A DNA stretch of 64,000 nucleotides, from NCBI GenBank assembly GCA_026225255.1, contig JAMFSJ010000045.1:1-64000 (forward strand), in the 5' to 3' direction. The notes beneath the pieces are model-generated. The model saw nothing but the letters and a program-made list of their open reading frames with translations. It had not been told where the DNA came from and did not search any database. How positions within the stretch are numbered: the stretch's first letter is position 1; each line of letters starts with the position of its first letter. Shown one piece after another: positions 32,301 through 41,152 of the stretch. Source of the DNA: Methylacidimicrobium fagopyrum. GTDB lineage: Bacteria; Verrucomicrobiota; Verrucomicrobiia; Limisphaerales; UBA11358. The position numbers and the translations under genes are program-made.

Positions 32301-33892
32301 AAACGAACAACGGCAACTTCCTCATCGGCAGCAGTGCCGGTAATAATGGCACCGTCAGCGTTGGTGTTTTCAACATCAGCGGTGGTGTATTGAACTGCGC
32401 CAGCGAATGTTGGCTCGGTGAAAACTTCCTGGATATCGGGACGAATAACATCAGCGGCACGGCCGTGGTTAACTGGCAAAACTGGGTTTCCATCGGACGC
32501 TCCGGTTTGGGCGTGGTCAACTTCTCCGGCGGCACGATCACCCGCACCGGTGGCGGCCAAGCGATTGTCATCGGTGACAACGTGGGCGGTCCCGGTCACG
32601 GCATCTTCAACCAGAGCGGTGGCACGTTGACCTCGTCCACAGAACTATGGGTCAGCACGACGGGTTCCACGGGCGAATATGACCTGAGCGGGGGTTCAGC
32701 GACGATTACTAACTGGATTGCCGTGGGTCGTAACAGCGGTATTGGCACCTTGAATATCTCCGGCGGTTCTTTGACTAAGCTCGGCGATAACACCAGCCAT
32801 CTCACGATTGGTTCTGGCGGTAACGGCACGGTGAATCAAACCGGCGGCACGATTATCAATACCGTTTCCGACACCTTCATCGGTGAGAGCCAGACGGGCG
32901 TGTGGAATCTGAATGCGGGCACAGCGGTGCTCGGGGTTGTTCGTCTCCCACTGAATAACAATGTGGCGGGCACGCTGAATCTGAACGGCGGCAGTATCAC
33001 TGCGACCGAGCTCAGTTGCACGAATGGTTCCGGATTGGGCACGTTGAACTTTAACGGTGGCACTTTGGTGGCGGGCAATGGAGCCAGCGCCAACTTCCTC
33101 TACGGCATCGCCACGAACACGGTGTTGACCGGTGGTGCGATCATCAACAGCGGCGCGAACGAAATCTCCACCCCGCAACCGTTCCTCGGCGGCGCGGCTG
33201 ACGGTGGTTTGACCAAGTTCGGTTCCGGCCGGTTGAACCTCAACGGTGTCAGCACCTACACGAACACCACGCAAATCAGTGCGGGCACGTTGGGCGGTTC
33301 CGGCACCTTGGCCAGCCCGGTGCAGATCGCTTCGGGCGCGGGACTTGCCGCGGGTGTTAGCAGCACGATTGGCACCTTGACCATTAACAATAAATTGACC
33401 CTCTTGCCCAGCGCGGCCACGTTCTTGAAACTGACGCCGACCAACAGTGACAAGATCGTCGGGCTGACGAGCGTGAGCTACAACGGAACTTTGGTGGTCT
33501 CGAACACTAGCGCTTCACCGCTTACGTTGGGTCAGACCTTCCAGTTATTCACGGCCGGGGTCGCGGGCACGGGTAACTTCACCTCCGTCACGGTGTTGCC
33601 GGCGGGTGCTGGCACGTTTAATCCCGCTACGGGCGTGTTGACCATCACCTCGTCCGGTGTTCCCCTGTCATTCAATCCCGTCACGCGCTCTGGAGGCAAC
33701 TTGATCCTGACCGGCGGCGGCGGCACACCGAACAGCAGTTATACGGTGTTGACCACCACAAACCTGACGACACCGTCAGCCTTGTGGACGACCAACACGA
33801 CGGGCACCACGGATAACACTGGCAGTTTCTCCAACGCCATTCCGGTCAGCGCGACCACCCCGGCGCAGTTCTTCCGCGTGCGTCAACCGTAA
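29369..33892 (+). CDS. Giant secreted beta-strand-repeat protein 1 (autotransporter-associated repeats)
   Basis: A 1507-residue protein. The signal region has an extended N-part (MKTPQKSTTLKRGHLSR) then LLTLASALALPAATVFGQ. The rest is a long right-handed beta-helix type repeat (GTLNMNGGT, GVLTVAGG, TWLGE...ATWNLNSG), with a PATR-type repeat LTGPNTYSGTTTVNAGKL near residue 390 and another near 1300. There is no beta-barrel, so it is not a classic autotransporter. The last 70 residues (NLILTGGGGTPNSSYTVL ... AQFFRVRQP) are almost the same as in the second protein and may form a sorting or surface-anchoring domain. A strong terminator follows. Confidence 0.85.
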   Translation: MKTPQKSTTLKRGHLSRMKLLTLASALALPAATVFGQSQWTNGTSDFNNAAGWSPNGVPTGNASNDSGSTNVVLIQPGDPVWGHGDTLAGQGSGTSGSYLQTGSTNNTGYPSGGSWMRLGIGTGGTFGSYTLSNGVVNVAGQTHLGENGTGVLTVAGGTYNTGYNGNPGFCAGDGDGNSSASVGTLNFYGGTINNVNNETWLGEGAGCSGYFNLSGGTFNANNWFAVGRNGGYGELNISNNAVVVRNGNGNFDVGASGRGVVNQNGGAVTNLSNQTWLGEQSSATWNLNSGIANLGTVVFGVTGNGSGTLNMNGGTLIAQSLSLGNINASAVVNLNGGSIIAAGNNSSFMQGLTQVTIGTGITFDSQAYNITIAQEIDGGGPLTKNGSGTLILTGPNTYSGTTTVNAGKLAINAAQQVNGGYVVANNAELSLTVPSHNAQLNMSSLTLSGATSIVDFDLGAFGNPSAGSAPVKVNGALTVSGVVTVNVADTVPQLGQFALITYTSAVNPSGFVLGSLPQGVGAYLSNNIAGSSLDLVVTNVNLPRWEGQAGGNWDIGLTTNWINIGTGLPTYYTDGNGVLLDDEATGTTAINLTTNINPLSVTFNNTNLTYTVTGKGRINGSTSVFVQGAGTVNMLNTNGYTGATVLSGGILSVTNLANGGVPSAIGASSSNSTSLVLAGGNLSYSGPATTINRGYQTQATNSTLTTVSNLTLTGSATATLAGGLTKSGLGQLTYATVGSNVLSGANSPGYNVADGSVVFDGTAGGQSNYFGGGSLTLNGVNSVATVAVTNAILNTGDLNLGNLGNSTDTLTVHTNSTLNVGGWLIFGDGGNVVSTLNVNHSTLNVLNGKVLMGGRAGDTSTLNINGGILNNAGANGFDIGDGGWNGTGARTGIVNQTGGSNNINTSLSVGNAATGIGFYNLTNGLLNVSGEIDVANGGAVGTFNIVNSTVDAGSWFVTGRAGSTSGILNMLGGVINKTNNGNFLIGSSAGNNGTVSVGVFNISGGVLNCASECWLGENFLDIGTNNISGTAVVNWQNWVSIGRSGLGVVNFSGGTITRTGGGQAIVIGDNVGGPGHGIFNQSGGTLTSSTELWVSTTGSTGEYDLSGGSATITNWIAVGRNSGIGTLNISGGSLTKLGDNTSHLTIGSGGNGTVNQTGGTIINTVSDTFIGESQTGVWNLNAGTAVLGVVRLPLNNNVAGTLNLNGGSITATELSCTNGSGLGTLNFNGGTLVAGNGASANFLYGIATNTVLTGGAIINSGANEISTPQPFLGGAADGGLTKFGSGRLNLNGVSTYTNTTQISAGTLGGSGTLASPVQIASGAGLAAGVSSTIGTLTINNKLTLLPSAATFLKLTPTNSDKIVGLTSVSYNGTLVVSNTSASPLTLGQTFQLFTAGVAGTGNFTSVTVLPAGAGTFNPATGVLTITSSGVPLSFNPVTRSGGNLILTGGGGTPNSSYTVLTTTNLTTPSALWTTNTTGTTDNTGSFSNAIPVSATTPAQFFRVRQP

Positions 33893-33916
33893 GCCGCGGT
33901 TAAGTTAGAAAATTCA

Positions 33917-33947
33917 AGGGCGTCCTTTCGAGGACGCCCTTTTTGTT
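33917..33947 (+). terminator. Rho-independent terminator, UUCG tetraloop
   Basis: A 10-bp perfect stem AGGGCGTCCT/AGGACGCCCT closes on a TTCG loop (33927-33930) and is followed by TTTTTGTTTTTT. It ends the transcript of the first giant secreted protein. Confidence 0.95.
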
Positions 33948-34003
33948 TTTTAAAAAAGCGAAAATCGGCATCAAAACCGCCTCCCCGTTTCCGCTTTCTC
34001 CAC

Positions 34004-34028
34004 CGTGGCCATTTCATGCCACATGACA
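34004..34028 (+). promoter_or_regulatory. Upstream motif, copy 2
   Basis: The same stretch as at 29221, 116 bp or more before the second giant gene. Sequences after it diverge except for a short TTCCAAT about 30-40 bp downstream in both copies. Confidence 0.5.
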
Positions 34029-34143
34029 GGTTTATCCACTATGCTAGGGTAACCCCCTGTTCCAATGTCAAAGAATACCAAGATTGCCTCGTCGCGCTAT
34101 ATCCGCGCGAAAAAACTGCTTTGATCAGAATAAGAAAGCCAAA

Positions 34144-37100
34144 ATGAAAAATCCCAACCGTCCCCTTGTCTCCCCCTCAAGTCGTCAAACGCTAATGAAA
34201 ATCACCACCTTTACCGCGGCGATCGCTTTATCCGCGCTGACCGCATCGGCGCAGGATATTTTATGGTCCGGCGGCACCGCCAGTTTCAACACGCCTTCCG
34301 GTTGGTCGAGTTTGACCGTGCCGACGAACACCAGTAACGCGGTCAATAACAGCGGCTCGAACAATGTCGTGCAGATCAACGTGGGCAATCCGAATTGGAC
34401 GGTGAACCAGATCAAGGCGGGCAATAGTGCCGGCGACGGCGCCTTCACGCAGAACGGCCAGACGGTGACGGTGATTGGCAGCAATACGACCTCAACGGCT
34501 TATATCACTTCCATTCGTCTTGGAATCGCGGCGGGCAGCACCGGGATTTACACTTTGAACGGTGGCACGCTTAATTATTCCAACGGTTTATTCACCGTGG
34601 GCGAACTCGGCATCGGCGCGCTGAATATCAATGGCGGAACCCTCACTGGCAGCGGCGTTTTCGCGGCCAACTACGGAGCGTTGGCAACGCCGAGTTCAAC
34701 GACCGCCACCATGGACGGCGGCTTAAGCAACGCCGGGTTCACTTGGTTTGCTCAGGGATTTTATGCGGCTAACTCAGCCTATGGCTTGCCCACGGCCGGC
34801 TCCACATTCACCAGCGTAAACTTTCCCGATCATTCCTATACGATGGCGGCGAGTTATACGACCAATAACGCGGTGATGGTGGATTCAAACTATGTCAAGA
34901 GCGCGACGGTGACTTTGACCACGCCGACAGCGTATTCTGCTTTATCGTTCTTGGGCAGTGCCGGCAATCAGGCGATGACCATCAATTACAAGGTGCATCA
35001 CGCCGATAGCACGATTGAAACGGGCACGCTGGTTTTTCCGGATTGGTTCGCGACGAACACGCCGGCGTATTCAACTTATGGCCGCGTCAGCGCCGACGGT
35101 CTGACGACCCAGATTCAAACTTCCGGTGCGCCGTTTCTATTCCCCTTGGATAAAACTTTGACGAACACTGCGAGCGCGGTGACAAGCATTGACCTGACTT
35201 ATAATACCGGCAGCGGTGGGGTCGCTTGTTTGATGGCGCTCAGCGGTTCTAACGGTTCCGGTTTCAGTCCGATCCCGATCACGGGTTACAATGAAGACTG
35301 TGTGGTTGATGTCAATCCAGGTTACAGCCAAGCCACCGACGTGGTGACTCAAACCAATGGCGCGGTGAATCTCACCGGTGCCGGCCAGTTGTATATCGGC
35401 AATTTCGGCACGGGTATTTACAATTTGAGTGGCGGCACCGTGGACGTTCACAATGCGATCGCCATTGGTCGCGCCGGCGGTAACGGCACGTTGAACCTGA
35501 CCGGCGGCAACTTTAATCAAGATGGCGGCGGCAACTTATTGGTCGGCACCGGCGCGAATGCGCCCACCGGCAGCAGCACGATTGGCGTATTGAATCAAAA
35601 CGGCGGCACAATCAACTGCACCGCCCAGTTTCTGTGTCCGGAAACGCTGCCGAGCTTGGGCACTTACAATATGTCGAGCAACGCCGTCTTGAAAGCCCAT
35701 GACTGGATCGCAATCGGTCGTAATGGTGGCGCGGGGGTTTTGAATATTTCCGGCAATGCCGTGATCGTCCGCGACAACACCAATGACACCGGGGCGAATT
35801 TTGATATCGGCGCGGGCGGTCCCGGCACGGTTAATCAAAACGGCGGCGCGATCACCAATCTCGCGGGGCAAACGTGGATCAGCGAATCGGCGTCAGCCAC
35901 TTGGAATTTGAACAGCGGGATCGCCAACTTGGGCGTCGTTCACATCGGCCAAACCAGCCAAGGCGGCGGCACGTTGAATCTGAACGGCGGCACCTTGATC
36001 GTTCAAGAATTGACCACGGGCAGCACGACGGCGGGAAGCACCGTGTATTTTAACGGCGGCACGATTGTGGCCGTGACCAATAATGCGACCTTCATGCACG
36101 ACCTTTCTTACGTTGAAAATGATGCGGCGGGCATCACCTTTAATTCCCAAGCGTTCAACATTTCAATGGCGCAAGAAATTGATGACAACGGCACGGGCGG
36201 CACGTTAACCAAGCTCGGCAGCGGCACGATGACTTTGGTCGGCGCGAATACTTATACCGGCAATACGATCGTCTCGAACGGCACGTTGATCGTCGGCACG
36301 AAGGCGGGAACGCAGAGCATCAACTACACGGTCGCGGACACCGGCGGGTTCGGCGTGGTGGCACAATCGGTTGGGGGCGTGGTGAATGCCAGCAGCCTCA
36401 CATTGGGTGGCGCGACGGGCGGCACCTTGAGTTTCAACTTGAGCAGCTTCGGCAATCCGAGCAGCGCCTTGTTAAATGTCAGCGGCACCCTGACGGCTAA
36501 TGGAACTTTCACGGTTAATTTTCCCGCGCCGACCATCGCCGTCGGCACGATTCCCTTGTTGCAATATGGCAGCCTCGTTGGTTCGCCGAATTATGTCCTC
36601 GGCACGCTGCCGACCGGCGTGGTCGCGCACTTGCAGACGACGGGCAATGTGTTACAACTCGTAGTGACCAGCGCGGCTTTCCCGCGTTGGGATGGTAGCG
36701 CCACCGGCGCGTGGGATTTGGGTCCGAACCAGGATTGGTATGATTTGGGCACGTTGGCATTGGCGGCCTACACGGATGGTCACGCGGTTGTTTTTGATGA
36801 TAACGCCAGCGGCACCACGACCGTGAACTTGACGGCTACGGTTACCCCGACTTCCGTTCTCTTCACGAACAACACGAAAGCGTATGCGATCATCGGCACG
36901 GGTAAGATCACCGGCACCACGGGCGTGAACAAAGTGGGTTCCGGCTCGGTCGCACTCTTAAATACCGGCAATGATTATACCGGCCCGACGGTCGTCACCG
37001 CCGGCACGTTGATTGTCACCAATATTTCCGACGGCGGTTTGCCTAGTTCGATTGGGGCGGCTTCTGCGAACTCGACGAACTTGGTGTTCGGCAATGCCAC

Positions 37101-39573
37101 CTTGAGCTATGTCGGCCCGACGGCGACGGCGAATCGTGGTTACAAAATGACCGGCAACGGCACGCTGGATATTGAAAGCAACTTGACCTTGAGCGGCCAA
37201 GCGCAAGCTACATCTGGCACGTTGACCAAGGTGGGTCCGGCCACCATGACTTACGCGGGAGCGAATAATAACGTGTTGACGCCCGCCAATGTCGGCGGCG
37301 CGTATCAAGTGAACAACGGCACGGTGGTGTTCGACGGTTCCGCCGGCGTGCAATCAAACTCGGTGATCGGCGAAATGTGGGTCAGCGCCATCACCAACTA
37401 CGCCGCGAATGTGGTTTTGACGAACACAACGCTCGGCATTTCCAGCTGGTTCGCCTTGGGTCGTGGTAATGGCAGTAACAATTTCCAACCGACCGCTTCA
37501 TTGTATAACTCCAGACTGGTGTGCGGCAACGTCAGTTTGGGTTACGCCAACGGCTTGACCTTCAATGTGGTTCGTCCGACCCTCAACCTCTTTGGCAATT
37601 CCCAAATCATCAACTCCGGAGCGTTCAACTTAAGCGAAAATAGCGGTTCCGCTTCGACCGTCACGCTCGCGGATAATTCTGCCATCACCAACAGCGGCAC
37701 CTTTACCTTTGGCCTGAATGGCACGGCGCTGGGCATCGTGACGTTGACCAATAACGCCAGTCTCACCACCAGCAATACGGTGTGGGTCGGCAGCGGTGGC
37801 GGCAAAGGCGTGTTGAACATGAACTCCACCGGCGTGGTCTCCCTCTGCCAGGGCTCGGCGGGAACCACTTTGTTCGTCGGCGGTAACGGCGGTATCAACG
37901 ATGTCGGCCAGGGCGCCATCAACATCAACAGCGGCACCCTCAATTACGCGGGCAGCGCGAACTCGCTCTACATCCAAGTCGGGACTGGCGGGACGAATAC
38001 TTACGGTTCCTTCAACCTCGCGGGCGGCACGGTCAATGAAAGTGCCGGCAACGGTTTCCGCGTCGGCTTCAGCGGGGTGGGTTCTTATGTGCAGACGGGT
38101 GGAACTTTGAACTGCCAACGTTACTTCGTCCTCGGGGGTAATGGCGCGGCGACAACGTTTGGTAATGGCGTCGCCACCTTCACCGGCGGCACAGCCACGA
38201 TTACTCCAACCTATAGCATCCATATCCCGGATGCCGCGAGTTGCACCGGAACCTTGAATCTGGGCACTTTGGCGGGTGGTAATGCCTCCTTGATCACATT
38301 GTCCACCGCAAACGGCGCAGGCGTGGTCATGCAAAATGGTGCCAGCGGTAACGGCACGTTGAACCTCAACAGCGGCACGCTCCAATTGGCGAATCCGATC
38401 TACCGCGCCAATTCATCCGGCGGCAGCGCGGTGGTAAACTTGAACGGGGCGACGTTGCAGGCGGGCGCGAATAACATCACGCTCATCAACAATACCATCA
38501 CCAACATTAATGTTTATAAGAACGGCATCACGGTCGACTCGATCGCCAACACAGCCACGATCTCCGGCAATTTGTTGACCACGACGGGCAACGGCATCTA
38601 TCCCGCCGGCGGCATCATCACGGTGACCAACGCAGGCGGTGCGGGTTACATCGGCGCTCCGCTCGTCACGGTGAACGGCGGTTCCGGCACCGGCGCAACG
38701 GCGGTGGCCACGGTCTCCGGCGGTATCGTCACGAATGTGGTCCTGACCAGCCCCGGCCAAAACTATGTCGCCGGCGACGTCTTGAGCCTCGTGTTCAAAG
38801 GCGGCGGCGCGACCACCGCAGCGAGCACGTTTATCTACACCTTGCAAGCGGGTGATTTGACGGCGAACGCGGTGGGTGGTTTGACCAAAATCGGCAGCGG
38901 CACGCTCTACCTCACTGGCGTGAACACCTACAAAGGCACCACGTTGGTCAGCACGGGAACATTGGGCGGCTCCGGCACGATTACCGGTCCGGTGATCGTG
39001 ACCAACGGCGCAACGCTCTTGGCGGATATCGGCACGGTTGGCACAACGTTCACCATCAATAACTCCCTGACGTTGGCGGCGGGCAGCACTACGGCCATAA
39101 AAGTGACGCCGTCCAGCAACGATAAAATCGTTGGCCTGACCACCGTCAGTTACAACGGCGCATTGATCGTGACCAACACCAGCGCGACCGCCTTGACCAA
39201 CGGGGCGACGTTCCAGTTGTTCAATGCTTCAACGGCGGGCACGGGCAACTTCAGTTCCGTCACCGTCTTGCCGACCAACAGTCTCGTAGCCACGTTCAAC
39301 CCGACGAACGGCACCTTGACCCTCGCCTCGACTGTCATCACGCCGATTAGGATCAATCCTGTGACCGTCGTCGGCGGCAACTTGATCCTCACCGGCACTG
39401 GCGGCACGCCGAACAGCAGTTATACGGTGTTGACCACCACGAACGTGACCACGCCGCTGGCCGCGTGGACGACGAACACAGCGGGCAACTTGAGCGGCAC
39501 TGGCACGCTGTCCAACGCCATCCCGATCGACCCCACCACGCCGACGCAGTTCTTCCGCGTGCGTCAACCGTAA
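34144..39573 (+). CDS. Giant secreted beta-strand-repeat protein 2
   Basis: A protein of 1809 residues, paralogous to the one before it. The signal is LMKITTFTAAIALSALTASAQ. Repeats of GTLNLNGGT and IGNFGTGIYNLSGG type continue through most of the length, with several PATR motifs (LVGANTYTGNTIVSNGTL, LTGVNTYKGTTLVSTGTL). A Gly/Thr-rich insertion near residue 1500 (IITVTNAGGAGYIGAPLVTVNGG) differs from protein 1. The C-terminal 70 residues end in the same FFRVRQP. The start at 34144 is the ATG with an upstream purine-rich AAGAAAG. Such proteins are probably exported adhesins or sheath material. Confidence 0.85.
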   Translation: MKNPNRPLVSPSSRQTLMKITTFTAAIALSALTASAQDILWSGGTASFNTPSGWSSLTVPTNTSNAVNNSGSNNVVQINVGNPNWTVNQIKAGNSAGDGAFTQNGQTVTVIGSNTTSTAYITSIRLGIAAGSTGIYTLNGGTLNYSNGLFTVGELGIGALNINGGTLTGSGVFAANYGALATPSSTTATMDGGLSNAGFTWFAQGFYAANSAYGLPTAGSTFTSVNFPDHSYTMAASYTTNNAVMVDSNYVKSATVTLTTPTAYSALSFLGSAGNQAMTINYKVHHADSTIETGTLVFPDWFATNTPAYSTYGRVSADGLTTQIQTSGAPFLFPLDKTLTNTASAVTSIDLTYNTGSGGVACLMALSGSNGSGFSPIPITGYNEDCVVDVNPGYSQATDVVTQTNGAVNLTGAGQLYIGNFGTGIYNLSGGTVDVHNAIAIGRAGGNGTLNLTGGNFNQDGGGNLLVGTGANAPTGSSTIGVLNQNGGTINCTAQFLCPETLPSLGTYNMSSNAVLKAHDWIAIGRNGGAGVLNISGNAVIVRDNTNDTGANFDIGAGGPGTVNQNGGAITNLAGQTWISESASATWNLNSGIANLGVVHIGQTSQGGGTLNLNGGTLIVQELTTGSTTAGSTVYFNGGTIVAVTNNATFMHDLSYVENDAAGITFNSQAFNISMAQEIDDNGTGGTLTKLGSGTMTLVGANTYTGNTIVSNGTLIVGTKAGTQSINYTVADTGGFGVVAQSVGGVVNASSLTLGGATGGTLSFNLSSFGNPSSALLNVSGTLTANGTFTVNFPAPTIAVGTIPLLQYGSLVGSPNYVLGTLPTGVVAHLQTTGNVLQLVVTSAAFPRWDGSATGAWDLGPNQDWYDLGTLALAAYTDGHAVVFDDNASGTTTVNLTATVTPTSVLFTNNTKAYAIIGTGKITGTTGVNKVGSGSVALLNTGNDYTGPTVVTAGTLIVTNISDGGLPSSIGAASANSTNLVFGNATLSYVGPTATANRGYKMTGNGTLDIESNLTLSGQAQATSGTLTKVGPATMTYAGANNNVLTPANVGGAYQVNNGTVVFDGSAGVQSNSVIGEMWVSAITNYAANVVLTNTTLGISSWFALGRGNGSNNFQPTASLYNSRLVCGNVSLGYANGLTFNVVRPTLNLFGNSQIINSGAFNLSENSGSASTVTLADNSAITNSGTFTFGLNGTALGIVTLTNNASLTTSNTVWVGSGGGKGVLNMNSTGVVSLCQGSAGTTLFVGGNGGINDVGQGAININSGTLNYAGSANSLYIQVGTGGTNTYGSFNLAGGTVNESAGNGFRVGFSGVGSYVQTGGTLNCQRYFVLGGNGAATTFGNGVATFTGGTATITPTYSIHIPDAASCTGTLNLGTLAGGNASLITLSTANGAGVVMQNGASGNGTLNLNSGTLQLANPIYRANSSGGSAVVNLNGATLQAGANNITLINNTITNINVYKNGITVDSIANTATISGNLLTTTGNGIYPAGGIITVTNAGGAGYIGAPLVTVNGGSGTGATAVATVSGGIVTNVVLTSPGQNYVAGDVLSLVFKGGGATTAASTFIYTLQAGDLTANAVGGLTKIGSGTLYLTGVNTYKGTTLVSTGTLGGSGTITGPVIVTNGATLLADIGTVGTTFTINNSLTLAAGSTTAIKVTPSSNDKIVGLTTVSYNGALIVTNTSATALTNGATFQLFNASTAGTGNFSSVTVLPTNSLVATFNPTNGTLTLASTVITPIRINPVTVVGGNLILTGTGGTPNSSYTVLTTTNVTTPLAAWTTNTAGNLSGTGTLSNAIPIDPTTPTQFFRVRQP

Positions 39574-39597
39574 GTCGCGGTTACGTTGGCAAAATTC

Positions 39598-39630
39598 AGG
39601 GGCGTCCTTTCGGGGACGCCCTTTTTGTTT
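39598..39630 (+). terminator. Rho-independent terminator, near-copy of the first
   Basis: GGGCGTCC...GGACGCCC stem with TTTTTG tail. It differs from the terminator at 33917 by changes that keep the pairing (an A to G on the right arm gives a U-G pair and preserves the TTCG loop). The gap 39631-39731 shows nothing else. Confidence 0.95.
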
Positions 39631-39731
39631 TGGGTCGGGAATTTTTTAACGCGCCGTTCCAAGCTGGCCTATCGCTGCGGTCACGCCTATCTTGGCTCCA
39701 ATATTTTAGCGGAACAATTTCACAGCCCATT

Positions 39732-39950
39732 ATGAACAAAGCAGAAATCGCGGCGGGATTACGCCAGGAAGTCGGCGAACTGGAAGTTGCCATCACCAAA
39801 TTGCAGGCGCGCTTCGAACGGTTGAAAACGTTCGTGCTCAATCTGGAATCCGAGATCGCGCCACCCCCAGCAGCGCCGGAACCTGACAGCGCGTTCCGAA
39901 AAACAATTGACCGCGTGTTCGGCGAAAAGCCAAAACCGCGCAAACGTTAA
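39732..39950 (+). CDS. Small coiled-coil protein, 72 aa
   Basis: A short soluble protein. Residues 3-42 form a probable coiled coil (GLRQEVGELEVAITKLQARFERLKTFVLNLE), then a Pro/Ala linker and a basic tail (KPKPRKR). The family is unknown. The start was chosen as the only ATG before the coiled coil; further upstream codons fall in the previous gene and its terminator. Confidence 0.55.
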   Translation: MNKAEIAAGLRQEVGELEVAITKLQARFERLKTFVLNLESEIAPPPAAPEPDSAFRKTIDRVFGEKPKPRKR

Positions 39951-40057
39951 ACCGCTGGGACACACCATTTTCATTGAACCGTGCGACCTTTGCCGGTGTC
40001 AATGAACCCCCCATTCCAGCCGGCTTTCCCCAGCGACGGCCACGGGTGATTAAAAAA

Positions 40058-41023
40058 CTAGGACTGGATGGTTTCCAGCGTGACGGAAATTTTTGGACGC
40101 TCGCCGCTCGTTTTTAATTTTGTGAACAGCCCGCGCCAGAAACCCAAACCGTAAAGCAGATGCGTCAACACGATGAACGGCAACGCGCCCAAGCTATTGA
40201 CCCAACCACCGAGCGGACTGAGCGCGAACGTTTGCGCGATCACCGCGAACGCATAGAACGCCAGCGGAACGAGCACGATTTTACCCAATAACGGCAAGGT
40301 AAAAATCAGCGCAACGAGATACACGCAAAATAATGGCGGCACAAAATTCAAGGCCGAGCCGGGCGTCGGGTGCACCCGGAATTGCTCGGCGCGACCGCGA
40401 CCGTAAGTGAACAGCATTTTGAAAAACGCTTTTAAATTGCGCCGCGGTCGACGATGAACCATGAATTGCGGATCGTAAATCAATTGACCGCCGCGCTCTT
40501 GCAAGGCATCCATCAACGCATTTTCTTCGTTGGGATAAAGCAATTCGTTGAAACCGCCCAGCTCGAGCATATCCGCGCGCCGCGCCATGAGATTGCAGAG
40601 AATCAATTCCTTCTCGCCAGCGGGACGTCGTTGCCCGACCGGCGTGTAACGCGCGCGACTGGGACCGAACGCCAGCCAACTCGTGAGCGTGAGCGCAAAA
40701 ACTTGTTCCAATCGCGGCGCGGTCGGCGGACACAGATTCGGTCCACCGACCATTTTCACTTTGTCGTCCGCAAATAATTTTACGGCGCGACGCAGATTGT
40801 CGGGCGGCGCAACCGAATCGTCATCGAGGAAATAAATCAGTTCGCCCCGCGCGATTTTGAGCGCGGCATTACGCTGCACGGACGGCTGTTTGCCGCGCGC
40901 GACGATGATCTGCAATTTGTCCGCCGGATAATCCAACCGGCGCGCCGCGGCAACTGCCAGGATTTCGCTTTCATCCAGGCGCGCGGGGACAATGACGGTA
41001 ACGGTCGGTTCGCTCACGCGCAA
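40058..41023 (-). CDS. Family 2 glycosyltransferase, membrane-associated
   Basis: A 321-residue enzyme. The GT-A fold opens with VTVIVPARLDESE, has the DxD-type metal site in YFLDDDSVAPP (about 88-98), and a likely catalytic region NEENALMDALQERGG. Three C-terminal hydrophobic segments (about 222-290) anchor it in the membrane. It would move a sugar from a nucleotide donor to a lipid or surface glycan. The listed start is TTG at 41023; a GTG two codons later (41017) is equally possible. No partner genes are beside it. Confidence 0.8.
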   Translation of the reverse strand: MRVSEPTVTVIVPARLDESEILAVAAARRLDYPADKLQIIVARGKQPSVQRNAALKIARGELIYFLDDDSVAPPDNLRRAVKLFADDKVKMVGGPNLCPPTAPRLEQVFALTLTSWLAFGPSRARYTPVGQRRPAGEKELILCNLMARRADMLELGGFNELLYPNEENALMDALQERGGQLIYDPQFMVHRRPRRNLKAFFKMLFTYGRGRAEQFRVHPTPGSALNFVPPLFCVYLVALIFTLPLLGKIVLVPLAFYAFAVIAQTFALSPLGGWVNSLGALPFIVLTHLLYGLGFWRGLFTKLKTSGERPKISVTLETIQS

Positions 41024-41030
41024 AATTTAG

Positions 41031-41072
41031 AGTTCAAAGCCCGGACTTCAAAGTCCAATTTTCAAATTCATT
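41031..41072. repeat. Heptanucleotide repeat (NNTTCAA)
   Basis: Six 7-bp units related to AGTTCAA stand between the glycosyltransferase and the aldo/keto reductase. They are similar in period to the heptamer tracts at 43338, 44648, 47461 and within the debranching enzyme gene. Confidence 0.6.
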
Positions 41073-41152
41073 CATCCGTGGTTTCGTTTTTCTTTGCACC
41101 AGCGGGTCTTTGTGCCTTTGCGTTGAATTCTTTTTTCATTTATTCTTCGCGC

